Assembly (NCBI GenBank): GCA_021772635.1 | Contig: JAJFLP010000079.1 | Location: 1 to 64,000, forward strand | Length of the DNA: 64,000 nucleotides | Source: Verrucomicrobiota bacterium | GTDB taxonomy: Bacteria > Verrucomicrobiota > Lentisphaeria > JABSQK01 > JAJFLO01 | Reading direction: 5' to 3' | Shown here: positions 51,225 through 60,234 of the stretch, piece after piece | Layout of the letters: the number at the start of each line of letters is the position of its first letter | How positions within the stretch are numbered: position 1 is the first letter of the stretch | Translations under genes and position numbers: made by a program | The notes under the pieces: model-generated | Told to the model about the DNA's origin: nothing | Databases searched by the model: none | What the model saw: only the letters and a program-made list of their open reading frames with translations

Positions 51225-51866
51225 TTAAGGTTGTTCGGGCGGCCATACTGTTCCCTCACGCCGTCCGTGGCGCGTGCTGATATCGTAACGGGCGTCCAAA
51301 TCCCTGTACTTACGAAGTATCATCTGAGCATCGAATTCAGCCAAAGCGCGCAATACCACACATGATTCGTCTGCGGATGCAATCAATACTTCCGCGATCT
51401 CGGCGCCTGCAGAGAGCGCGTGCGCTTTGTGTTGATTCTCATGCGCCTTGAGAGTCCTGATGAAATGTTCCCACTGTTTATATAGCGGCGAGGTACGATG
51501 ATCCACGCCTGGCTCCCACCGCGGCAGGGTCATCTCGGAGGCAACCGTTACATGCACGTTCGTCCCCCTGCACATACCATCCTGTTTCGCATAATCGAAA
51601 TCCCAATCCACACGCCAAGAGGTATATCCGTATGCCATTTTTCCGTTTACCGTGGTTAGTTTTCTTTTTTTCATCGACTGATACAAATCGCTTGCGGTAG
51701 CCCCGTTTACATCGTAATAAATTACTTCGTGCTTCTCCGCTAACCCGGAGCGGACCGAGTATTCCAATGAAGAATCGAGAGATCTGCACCCGAGCCAAAA
51801 GATACAAATCAGGCAAAAGAAAATCGCAGAAACGTGACTGGAAAGATTAGACGAAGGAACCATCAT
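51225..51866 (-). CDS. DUF922-domain lipoprotein
   Basis: Lipobox FWLGC; HEVIYYDVNGATASDLYQSMKKR...AYGYTSWRVDWDFDYAKQDGMCRGTNVHVTVASEMTLPRW...LKAHENQHKAHA. Confidence 0.78.
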   Translation of the reverse strand: MMVPSSNLSSHVSAIFFCLICIFWLGCRSLDSSLEYSVRSGLAEKHEVIYYDVNGATASDLYQSMKKRKLTTVNGKMAYGYTSWRVDWDFDYAKQDGMCRGTNVHVTVASEMTLPRWEPGVDHRTSPLYKQWEHFIRTLKAHENQHKAHALSAGAEIAEVLIASADESCVVLRALAEFDAQMILRKYRDLDARYDISTRHGRREGTVWPPEQP

Positions 51867-51931
51867 TTTAGGGCGTGAAATCGAGTCGTGTGTAGACTGC
51901 AAGCAGTCGAATTTTTGGACAACTCATAATG

Positions 51932-52018
51932 TATACCAACAATCATCAGGTTTTCGAAATATCGTTCGATTTCTCTCGGGTAGTTAGTTGAAAGATGTCC
52001 AAGAATTGGATTGCCCTG
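51932..52018. repeat. ~93-bp TATAC-type element plus an opposed partial copy at about 51893-51928
   Basis: tataccaacaatcatcaggttttcgaaatatcgttcgatttctctcgggtagttagttgaaagatgtccaagaattgg. Confidence 0.8.
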
Positions 52019-52182
52019 GTCGCCTATTAATCGCCTTTGGCGATATGGCGCCGCCGGAGGCTTGCCCGTCCTTTGGCGCGGCGGGTAAACTTTCAGTTTA
52101 TCCATACTTCGGCCGGAATCGCTACCACCCTGATTATAACTTTTCGTCGTAACGCTTTCAAGAAGTCCATGTTTAAAATAAA

Positions 52183-52212
52183 GAAGGGAAAGACGAAACC
52201 GTCTTTCCCTTC
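52183..52212 (-). terminator. Intrinsic terminator downstream of 52272-54926
   Basis: GAAGGGAAAGAC-gaaacc-GTCTTTCCCTTC, 12-bp perfect stem, T-rich tail on minus strand (TTTATTTT). Confidence 0.75.
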
Positions 52213-52271
52213 TCAGTAAGTCGCCATCCGGTTCGTTCACTGAACCTACCGGTTAGCTTCCCGGGCACATC

Positions 52272-54926
52272 TTAGTTTCCACTACCCGAACCACTACCGG
52301 ACCCATTCCCGGACCCATTCCCGGAACCATTCCCGGAGCCGTTGCCGGACCCATTCCCGGACCCATTCCCGGAACCATTGCCGGAGCCGTTGCCGGAGCC
52401 GCTGCCGGAACCGCTGCCGGAATCAGTAGCACATCCCGAACCACAGTTGCTGGCGGAGTCATTAGAGCCGTACTCAGTTACCGTTGAGCCCACAGCGGTG
52501 ATACACACATACCAATGCCCCATTGACGAGCCTCCGGAGTGCCCATTAAACAGTTTGAGCGTGATCGTCCCGCCACAGATTTCGACGGGTTTGTTGCCCA
52601 GATCATATTTCTCTCCGTTCAACACAATCGCATTCCCATTGCTCTTCGGACGAACGAATACCCGGGTAGCGGCGCCGTCATACGACGTTACCGTACCGTT
52701 CTTCAAGTCATCCCGGCCAAATGAGCCAGATCCGGTCTCAACACAGAACTGATTATTATTGCTATTACCAGGATTGATATTGATTTCAGCCAGGTTCTCT
52801 CCGTCAACCGTCCCGCAGGTTCCTGCGGCATACGCAAAGGCGCTCACCGCGATCGTCCCGGTAGCGCTTTCTGACAACCCGGTGCTGGAGTCGGTGATCG
52901 TGTAAGAGAAGACTGTATCGCCTTCAAACCCGGTTTCGCCAGCTTCCGAATCGAACGCCGGAGGCGTATACGTAACGGTCGTACCGTTAGTACTCACCGC
53001 GCCGGAGCCGGAGCTTAGAGATGCTGCTGTGACCGACAGATTACTGCCGGTGTCATTGGCCATGACATCTATGGTAACCGCTGATTCATTGTCAGTCGAT
53101 CCGGTATCATTGTTCGCAACCGGTGCGACAGCCGGTGCCGCACCGACAGTGACGCTTACCGTTGCATTCCCGGACGTATCCGTGCCATCCGTTGCCTTGT
53201 ACGTGAACGTGTCCGAACCGCTGAAACCACTATTCGGTGTATACGTCACATTCGACCCGCTGCCCGCAACTGATCCGTTACTCCCCTGGGTTACCGCAGA
53301 AATACTTAGAGAGTCACCGTCCGCGTCAGTGTCATTAGCCAGTACAGCAATCGAGACTACCGTTGCATAGTCCGTTGACGCACTGTCGGCAACAGCAACA
53401 GGGGCATTATTTGTCACAGCCGCTGCGGTCACCGTAATCGTGACTTGACCCTCATCATCGTTAAGTGATGGATCAGTCGCTTTGTACTTGAACTTATCCT
53501 CTCCCGTAAAGTCGGCGTTTGACGTGTAAGAAAATGCCCCGGTCGCTAATAACGTCAGCGTCCCATCATCGACGTCATTACTTAATACTGCCGTTAGCGC
53601 GTCGTTTTCAGGATCGGAATCATTTGTCAAGACGCCGTCCGCCGAAACCGTCAGGGTAGCCCCGGATTCTACGGTATACGTATCGTCGTTCGCCGTGGGT
53701 TTTTCGTTTTCGTCATTCTGGAACGTAACTACAACACGCATGTGATCGTTCGCCGTGACGATAAATGAGCTGACCGCACCGATAGCTGTCAGTCCGTAGG
53801 TCTCGCCGTCCTCGATATCGTCCGCGTCATCGTCGTAATCGCTCTGCGCACCGACGTACACGCCGGCAATTACCTTGCCGTCTTCCGGTGTGACCGTGAA
53901 TTGTTTGCTGCCGGCCTCCTGAACGAGACTAACGCCTTCCGAACTGATACTTCCATGATTTTCCGCTGACGCCCAAATAGTGACGAAACAGGTGTAATCC
54001 TTTATGAACCCCCTGTAAGCATCGCCGATATCCCGGTCTTCCGTGTGAGATATGGTCTTGGTAATCCCGTCGGTGTTGGTAAACTCGCCTGTTCCCCATT
54101 TACCTTCCATTTTATCGAGCTTATTAATATTGAGATTAGTGCCATCGGTGAAGTACACTTTATGCGTGTCAATGTTGACGTTCGCATCGCCGTCGGTGCT
54201 CACATCGGTGATTTCATAGTACGGGCAGCACTCCTCCAACGAAAAGTTCTCCGTAGTAGTGTCGTCCTCCTCACCGGAAAATGTGATCGTCGTGCCTTCG
54301 CAGTCGCTCGATCCGGTCACGATATCCGTAGCCGGTTGGCGATAGACCTCCAAACTCACCACCAGCGTCTCTCGTGCGTCCGCCGGTTTCTCGAACGGCC
54401 AGGCGATCTCTCCGTAGATTGTCGCATTTACGCTGCCGTCAGCATTCTCCGTTACGGTTTTCCATGTCCGAATGACCGACTGGAAATCAACCGCACTGTC
54501 CGTCAGTTGCTGGGCGAGGAACAATCCAGAGTTAGTCGCGCTACTGATACTCATCGACGAATCCGCGGCGATAATCACATTGCCTGAAGAGTACAACGCG
54601 TTTCCAGTAGCGAACTGGACACCGTTCTCTGCCGAAGCGGAAGCCTTCGTACCGTTTTTGAAGTAATTGACGAACTCCCAGTTACTATTGATTTGACTCG
54701 CGCTGTACCGCATCCAATTCTCAAGTAGATCGCCAGCGAAAGCCCGTGACCGCGACTCCTTCTGTGAGTCTAAACCGAGCGGGAGGATGCTAATCGCCAC
54801 AACCATCCCAACGATTATGATGACCAGACCGAACATTACCTCGATCATATTCAGGTGATGTTTAATCGTACCGTGTCCGGCGCGATTCCTCTTGGTTCTT
54901 GTTACATTTCCGATTCCTGTTAACAT
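52272..54926 (-). CDS. Giant pilin-like surface protein A (N-terminal prepilin helix, cadherin/Big_9-like repeats, Gly-Ser-Asn tail)
   Basis: HLNMIEVMFGLVIIIVGMVVAISILPLGLDSQKESRSRAFAGDLLENWMRYSASQ; PTANDDTYTVESGATLTV...GVLTNDSDPENDALTAVL, NAPVAVADSASTDYATVVSIAVLANDTDADGDSLSI; tail (GSGNGS)n; RBS before ATG 54926. Confidence 0.85.
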   Translation of the reverse strand: MLTGIGNVTRTKRNRAGHGTIKHHLNMIEVMFGLVIIIVGMVVAISILPLGLDSQKESRSRAFAGDLLENWMRYSASQINSNWEFVNYFKNGTKASASAENGVQFATGNALYSSGNVIIAADSSMSISSATNSGLFLAQQLTDSAVDFQSVIRTWKTVTENADGSVNATIYGEIAWPFEKPADARETLVVSLEVYRQPATDIVTGSSDCEGTTITFSGEEDDTTTENFSLEECCPYYEITDVSTDGDANVNIDTHKVYFTDGTNLNINKLDKMEGKWGTGEFTNTDGITKTISHTEDRDIGDAYRGFIKDYTCFVTIWASAENHGSISSEGVSLVQEAGSKQFTVTPEDGKVIAGVYVGAQSDYDDDADDIEDGETYGLTAIGAVSSFIVTANDHMRVVVTFQNDENEKPTANDDTYTVESGATLTVSADGVLTNDSDPENDALTAVLSNDVDDGTLTLLATGAFSYTSNADFTGEDKFKYKATDPSLNDDEGQVTITVTAAAVTNNAPVAVADSASTDYATVVSIAVLANDTDADGDSLSISAVTQGSNGSVAGSGSNVTYTPNSGFSGSDTFTYKATDGTDTSGNATVSVTVGAAPAVAPVANNDTGSTDNESAVTIDVMANDTGSNLSVTAASLSSGSGAVSTNGTTVTYTPPAFDSEAGETGFEGDTVFSYTITDSSTGLSESATGTIAVSAFAYAAGTCGTVDGENLAEININPGNSNNNQFCVETGSGSFGRDDLKNGTVTSYDGAATRVFVRPKSNGNAIVLNGEKYDLGNKPVEICGGTITLKLFNGHSGGSSMGHWYVCITAVGSTVTEYGSNDSASNCGSGCATDSGSGSGSGSGNGSGNGSGNGSGNGSGNGSGNGSGNGSGNGSGSGSGSGN

Positions 54927-54975
54927 GATATTTTCTCCTTTTGGTTTTTGGATTTCCTGTATTCCTGTTTCAATT

Positions 54976-55161
54976 TCACGGTGTAATACAGATCGCCTGA
55001 GTGGCTGGCCGATCGCCAGGCTTCTGGCAGCTGTCGACCGTTTGGCGCGTTGATCCGAAAACAACCGTTTTCTTACCGCCCGCTACATTATTGCGGGGCA
55101 GAAGATCATCGAGTTTGATCAGCGCGGGTTTTTCAGTTGTGTTCGTTCCGATCTCTTTCAT
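54976..55161 (-). CDS. Small protein with KLDDLLPRNNVAGGKKTVVFGSTR motif (61 aa)
   Basis: MKEIGTNTTEKPALIKLDDLLPRNNVAGGKKTVVFGSTRQTVDSCQKPGDRPATQAICITP; AAGGAGGTG Shine-Dalgarno upstream; homolog at 60235-60384. Confidence 0.75.
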   Translation of the reverse strand: MKEIGTNTTEKPALIKLDDLLPRNNVAGGKKTVVFGSTRQTVDSCQKPGDRPATQAICITP

Positions 55162-55379
55162 TTGCTTTGCGTTTCACCTCCTTCTATTCGCTTTCTTAGC
55201 GTAACATAATTCTTGTTAGAAATTCATACACTGTTTTCGTATGCTCACTGGAAGACATAGCAAAAGCCATGCCATCAGCACCCTATGTATCATAAATAAC
55301 TCATTTCGAATGCCTTATAAAATTATTATCCTGGTTTTCATCTATCAAGAATATAACGCCCCCTAAGATTAGTCTATTA

Positions 55380-55400
55380 ACGATACATGACATGTATCGT
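55380..55400. other. Short perfect palindrome
   Basis: ACGATACATG-A-CATGTATCGT, 10-bp arms. Confidence 0.7.
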
Positions 55401-55426
55401 TTTGATCCCACTAACCCGTGTGAGCC

Positions 55427-55925
55427 TCCTTGAAACTTAAAGGATTGACGATTGGTATATTTCGGAATTTCAGCAAAGGACTACGGTAAAAAATTCCCAA
55501 TATCCAACAAGGAATATCCAATAACCAAGGGAAAAGAATAGAATCTGCCAGATCGACGGTTTTATGATTATCTTGTTCAAATATTACGCCTGTGAAACTT
55601 CGTGGAAATCTTCGACATTGAGAGCCCGTTTCGCATCGCAGCTGTCCCGTCGTAGTTACCCGAACGAAGACGGACGTGTCCGACGTAGCCTTGGCGAAGA
55701 CGGATAAAATGTGGGGTAAAAAGGAAACCCACTGGTGGGCTCCTGTGAAACTTGAGTAATTTGACTGAGAGTTTCACCATGAAGGACATGAAGAGCATGA
55801 AGTAAAGACTTTTTATATTTTCCCATTCATGCTCTTCATGTCCTTCATGGTTGTAAAGCATTATTCGGTTGGCAGATTGCTTCTGTGAAACTTGGTCATT
55901 TTGACACACTAAAGTGTGAACTCCA
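55427..55925. repeat. Long intergenic duplication, copy 1
   Basis: Shares aaaaaattcccaatatccaacaaggaatatccaataaccaa...agaatctgccagatcgacggttttatgattatcttgttcaaatatta and the palindrome block with 62040-62460; extra ~75-bp insert. Confidence 0.9.
55776..55851. repeat. Long perfect inverted repeat (26-bp arms)
   Basis: ACCATGAAGGACATGAAGAGCATGAA (55776-55801) / TTCATGCTCTTCATGTCCTTCATGGT (55826-55851). Confidence 0.95.
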
Positions 55926-56002
55926 ACGGGCGCTACTCGCATACCAAAAGACAAGTGTTGTTAAGGTCCCCCGTTGGAGTTCGAAACAAGGATAGACTGC
56001 AA

Positions 56003-56203
56003 GCAGTCTGATCTATGCATCAATTTCGTCACGAGCGCTTTTAGCTGGCCTGAGATTAATGAGTTACGAAGGTTGTACGACTGAAGAAATATTGGCTGGA
56101 TCTCTTAGCTAGTCCCGTGACCGCGGGATCGTACGTTCTTTGTAACTCATTTAGATTAGGTCTGATACATGCTCGAAAAAATTTCATGCATAGATCAGGC
56201 TAG
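56003..56203. mobile_element. MITE-like element, ~201 bp variant
   Basis: tctgatctatgcatcaatttcgtcacgagcg...aatttcatgcatagatcaggctag; same family as 48101-48283. Confidence 0.78.
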
Positions 56204-56232
56204 CAAACAGATTGTTTACGCGGTTTAAAAAG

Positions 56233-56266
56233 AAAAAAGAGGAAGGACGAATCCTTCCTCTTTTTT
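56233..56266. terminator. Bidirectional-type intrinsic terminator downstream of 56343-60104
   Basis: AAAAAAGAGGAAGGA-cgaa-TCCTTCCTCTTTTTT. Confidence 0.85.
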
Positions 56267-56342
56267 ATAGTTTGTACTTTACGTGTGTTTAAGACAGCTA
56301 CTGCTAAGAACGCTGGCAGAAGCCGGTTAGTGGCGAATAAAA

Positions 56343-59300
56343 TTACGCCCCGGAACCCGAGCCGCTGCCGGAACCTTCACCGGAACCCTCGCCTTCAGCT
56401 TCTGCACTGCCGGAACCTTCACCGGAACCCTCGTCTTCAGCTTCTGCACTGCCGGAACCTTCACCGCTACCCGAGTCGTCGCCAGTATCGCAACCGGAAC
56501 CGCAGTTACTTGCTGAATCATTGGAGCCATACTCGGTTACCGTGGAACCTGTGGCGGTGATACAGACATACCAGTGTCCCATTGCGGACCCGCCGGAATG
56601 CGCGTTGAATAACTTCAGCGTTATCGTACCACCACATATCTCGACCGGTTTATTCGGCAGATCATATTTTTCGCCATCCAGGATCATTGCATTCCCGTTG
56701 CTCTTCGGACGAACAAAAATACGCGTCGCACTACCATCATATGACGTTACCGATCCATCCTTTAACTCATCCCGACCAAATGAATCAGACCCGGTTTCGA
56801 CACAGAACTGATTATTATTGCTGTTTCCCGGGTTAATATTAATCTCAGCCAAGTCCTCACCACCAACCGTCGCACAGGTTCCTGGAGTGGACGTAAATGC
56901 ACTAACCGTAATAGTTCCGGTCGCGCTATCCGTCTGGCTCGTGCTGGAATCAGTAATCGTATATGAGAACACCGCGTCGCCTTCGAACCCGCTCTCACCG
57001 GCTCCTGAATCGAATGACGGCGGCGTATAGGTAACGGTCGTACCATTAGTACTTACTGTACCGTCCCCAGAGGTAAGCGATACGGCGGTAACACTCAAAT
57101 TACTACCAGTATCGTTGTCCATAACACTTACGGAGACCGCGGATTCGTTGTCCGTCGACCCAGTGTCGTTGATGGCATCTGGGGCAATACTTGATGACAC
57201 CGCAGCAAAAACAGCGTGGATGGTATGATTCGCATTAACGTTACTAAAGGTATAGGACGATTGTGCGCCAACTGATACTCCGTCAACAACCAAATCCGTG
57301 ATTTCATAGCATGCGTCATCGCCCGCAGCGCCACCGCCAAGGCCAAACCCACTAACACTGCCGCTCTGAGAATCGTCATCGGTCAGAGCAGATCCTCCGC
57401 CTGCACCGGACCCGCTGCCGGACCCTTCCCCGCTGCCGGAGGATGCTCCGCTACCAGAGTCCGCTCCACTGCCGGACCCTTCCCCGCTGCCGGAGGATGC
57501 TCCGCTGCCAGAGTCGTCCCCGCTACCGGAGGATGCCCCGCTGCCGGAGGATGCTCCGCTGCCAGAGTCGTCCCCGCTACCGGAGGATGCCCCGCTGCCG
57601 GAGGATGCTCCGCTGCCGGAGTCGTCGCCTGCACAGGCGTCAGGGGTAAGATTAAAGGTTAAAGATCCGTCTGCATCAACGGTAACAATGCCGCTCGGAC
57701 TGATCGTTCCACCAGAAGTCGTTGTACTTGTGATGGTATAGGTAACGGCCGGCGCCGCATTTACGGTAACCGTGACTGTTACGCTGCCGGAAGAATCTGT
57801 ACCGTCGGTTGCAACGTATGTAAATGAATCGGTGCCGCTAAAGCCGGCGTTAGGCGTATAATTCGCATTTGAGCCGCTGACCACGACGCTACCGTTGGCG
57901 CCTTGCGTAACTGATGCGATACTCAAAGAATCTCCGTCGGCGTCGGTATCGTTGCCGAGAACCGAACAAGATACGGATGTTTCATAATCTGCTGACGCGC
58001 TATCATCCGCGGCCACAGGTGCGTTATTCGCGGCAGCCGGGGCAGAAACCGTAACCGTAACCGTCACGCTCTCGGAGTTATCGGTACCGTCTGTGGCGAC
58101 GTATGTGAATGTTTCCGTACCAACCGCCGTAGGCGTGAATTCTACACTCGAACCGTTGATAGTGACCGTACCACCGTTACTGCCCTGCGTGACTGACGCG
58201 ATGCTTAAGGTGTCGCCATCAGAGTCTACATCGTTACCGAGCACAGCAACGGATACCAGGGTTCCAGGTGTTGTGTCCGCACTGTCGGCTACCGCAACAG
58301 GCGCGTTATTCGGAGGCGGCGCCGCGTTGACCGTAACGGTTACAGTCGCACTTCCGGAGATGTCCGTCCCATCCGTTGCTGCGTATGTAAAACTATCGTT
58401 TCCGGTAAAACCAGCGTCCGGTGTGTAACTCACATTCGAAGCCGAGGCTGTAACCTCTCCGTTGCTAGCCTGAGTAACTGATGAAATACTTAAAGAATCG
58501 CCATCAGCGTCAGTATCGTTCGTAAGCACCGAAATCGTTACTGTCGTTTCGGCAATCGTTGATGCGCTGTCATCAACCGCATCTGGTGCACTGTTCGCTA
58601 CGGTGACAGTAATTCTGACCTCGGCCTTATCATCGTTCCCGGCTGGATCAGTCGCATTGTACTTGAACTTGTCTTCTCCCGCGAAATCGGCATTCGACAC
58701 ATAAGAAAATGCCCCGGTCGCTAATAACGTCAGCGTCCCGTCATCGACATCATCGTCCAATATTGCCGTTAGGGTAGCATTTTCAGGATCGGAATCATTT
58801 GTCAAGACCCCGGCCGCTGAAACCGTCAGGGTAGCCCCGGATTCTACCGTATAGGTATCGTCGTTCGCAATGGGATCTTCGTCTTCTGCATTCTGGAACG
58901 TGGCTATTACACGCATGTGATCGGTCGCCGTGACGATAAATGAGCTGACCGCACCGATGGCTGTCAGTCCGTAGGTCTCGCCGTCCTCGATATCGTCCGC
59001 GTCTTCGTCGTATTGTTCCTGAGCGCCGACGTACACGCCGGCAATTTCCTTGCCGGAATCCGGTGTGACCGTAAACTGCTTGCTGCCGGCCTCCTGAACG
59101 AGACTAACACCTTCCGAACTGATACTTCCATGATTTTCCGCTGACGCCCAAATAGTGACGAAACAGGTGTAGTCCTTTATGAACCCCCTGTAAGCATCGC
59201 CGATGTCGCGATCCTGCGTATGTGATATCGTTTTTGTTATCCCTGCGTCATCGGTAAACTCGCTGACTCCCCATTTTCCAACCATATCATCAAGCTTATT

Positions 59301-60104
59301 GAGAGTCACATTCGTGCCATCGGTGAAGTATACCTTATGATTGTCGATGTTCACATTGGCATCGCCGTCGGCGGTAACATCGGTGATTTCATAGTACGGG
59401 CAGCATTCTTCCAACTCAAAATTCTCGGTTGTCGTATCATCTTCCTCACCGGAAAATGTTGTCGTGGTGCCTTCGCAATCGCTCGATCCGGTCACGATAT
59501 CGGAAACCGGCTGACGGTAGACTTCGAGGCTCACGACCAGCGATTCACGGGTAGCAGCAGGTTTCTCAAACGGCCAGCTTACTTCGCCGTATATGCTCGC
59601 TTCAATACTGCCGTCGGCGTTTGTGGTCACGATTTTCCAGGTCCGAATGCTCGCCTGAAAGTCAACAGTGTTGCCCGAATACTGCTGTGCAAGGAATAAT
59701 CCGGAGTTGCCGGTACTGCTATTTATATCCATGCTGGAGTCGGCAGCGATAATGACATTGCCTGAAGAGTAGATCGGGTTGCCGGTATCATACTGGACAC
59801 CCGTTTCGGCGGAATCCGGTGCCTTGGAATTATCCCTAAAGTAATTGGTGTAATCCCAGTTTTTATTAATCTCGAACGCAGACTGTCGCATATAGTTTTC
59901 GAGTAAGTCCCCGGCGAATGCACGTGATCTCGCGGCATCCTGCGAATCCAACCCGAGCGGAAGTAAACTGAGTGCGGCGACCATCCCAACAATGATGATA
60001 ACCAATCCGAACATTACTTCGATCATGTTCAATCTAAATTTTACAAGTCCGGACCCGAGCGTTGAAATACGTCCTGTGAGATTTTTGCTTGGCTGTGATA
60101 ACAT
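56343..60104 (-). CDS. Giant pilin-like surface protein B (prepilin helix, several cadherin/Big_9-like repeats, internal and terminal Gly-Ser low complexity)
   Basis: RLNMIEVMFGLVIIIVGMVAALSLLPLGLDSQDAARSRAFAGDLLENYMRQSAFE; repeated NAPVA.DDSAS...VLGNDTDADGDSLSIASVTQG; internal DDSGSGASSGSG array; RBS before ATG 60104. Confidence 0.87.
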   Translation of the reverse strand: MLSQPSKNLTGRISTLGSGLVKFRLNMIEVMFGLVIIIVGMVAALSLLPLGLDSQDAARSRAFAGDLLENYMRQSAFEINKNWDYTNYFRDNSKAPDSAETGVQYDTGNPIYSSGNVIIAADSSMDINSSTGNSGLFLAQQYSGNTVDFQASIRTWKIVTTNADGSIEASIYGEVSWPFEKPAATRESLVVSLEVYRQPVSDIVTGSSDCEGTTTTFSGEEDDTTTENFELEECCPYYEITDVTADGDANVNIDNHKVYFTDGTNVTLNKLDDMVGKWGVSEFTDDAGITKTISHTQDRDIGDAYRGFIKDYTCFVTIWASAENHGSISSEGVSLVQEAGSKQFTVTPDSGKEIAGVYVGAQEQYDEDADDIEDGETYGLTAIGAVSSFIVTATDHMRVIATFQNAEDEDPIANDDTYTVESGATLTVSAAGVLTNDSDPENATLTAILDDDVDDGTLTLLATGAFSYVSNADFAGEDKFKYNATDPAGNDDKAEVRITVTVANSAPDAVDDSASTIAETTVTISVLTNDTDADGDSLSISSVTQASNGEVTASASNVSYTPDAGFTGNDSFTYAATDGTDISGSATVTVTVNAAPPPNNAPVAVADSADTTPGTLVSVAVLGNDVDSDGDTLSIASVTQGSNGGTVTINGSSVEFTPTAVGTETFTYVATDGTDNSESVTVTVTVSAPAAANNAPVAADDSASADYETSVSCSVLGNDTDADGDSLSIASVTQGANGSVVVSGSNANYTPNAGFSGTDSFTYVATDGTDSSGSVTVTVTVNAAPAVTYTITSTTTSGGTISPSGIVTVDADGSLTFNLTPDACAGDDSGSGASSGSGASSGSGDDSGSGASSGSGASSGSGDDSGSGASSGSGEGSGSGADSGSGASSGSGEGSGSGSGAGGGSALTDDDSQSGSVSGFGLGGGAAGDDACYEITDLVVDGVSVGAQSSYTFSNVNANHTIHAVFAAVSSSIAPDAINDTGSTDNESAVSVSVMDNDTGSNLSVTAVSLTSGDGTVSTNGTTVTYTPPSFDSGAGESGFEGDAVFSYTITDSSTSQTDSATGTITVSAFTSTPGTCATVGGEDLAEININPGNSNNNQFCVETGSDSFGRDELKDGSVTSYDGSATRIFVRPKSNGNAMILDGEKYDLPNKPVEICGGTITLKLFNAHSGGSAMGHWYVCITATGSTVTEYGSNDSASNCGSGCDTGDDSGSGEGSGSAEAEDEGSGEGSGSAEAEGEGSGEGSGSGSGSGA

Positions 60105-60234
60105 ACTTTTTTCTCCCATTCTATTTTTTGTTGTTTTTCGCTATACACACTCACCGCCTGTTGCCCCCGACGGAGGCTTGCCCACCAGTCTTGCCACAAT
60201 GGGTAAGCTTCGCTGTCTAGTTTCTAGATTGGAA

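Noticed and set aside
52342-52752. Plus-strand ORF starting MPDPFPDPFPEPLPEPLPEP and minus-strand MTPPATVV..PGMGPGMGP ORF
   Set aside because: Alternative-frame readings of the GSG-encoding repeat of pilin A
54045-54587. 180-aa plus-strand ORF, and similar ORF 59337-59699
   Set aside because: Antisense to conserved pilin-like coding sequence; no independent family or RBS support
55577-55954. ORF with NHEGHEEHEWENIKSLYFMLFMSFMV
   Set aside because: Translation of the 26-bp-arm palindrome; classic repeat-derived spurious ORF
57383-57649. ORFs with AAEHPPAAGHPPVAG and CRRMLRCQSRPRYRR repeats
   Set aside because: Alternative-frame readings of the DDSGSGASSGSG array of pilin B
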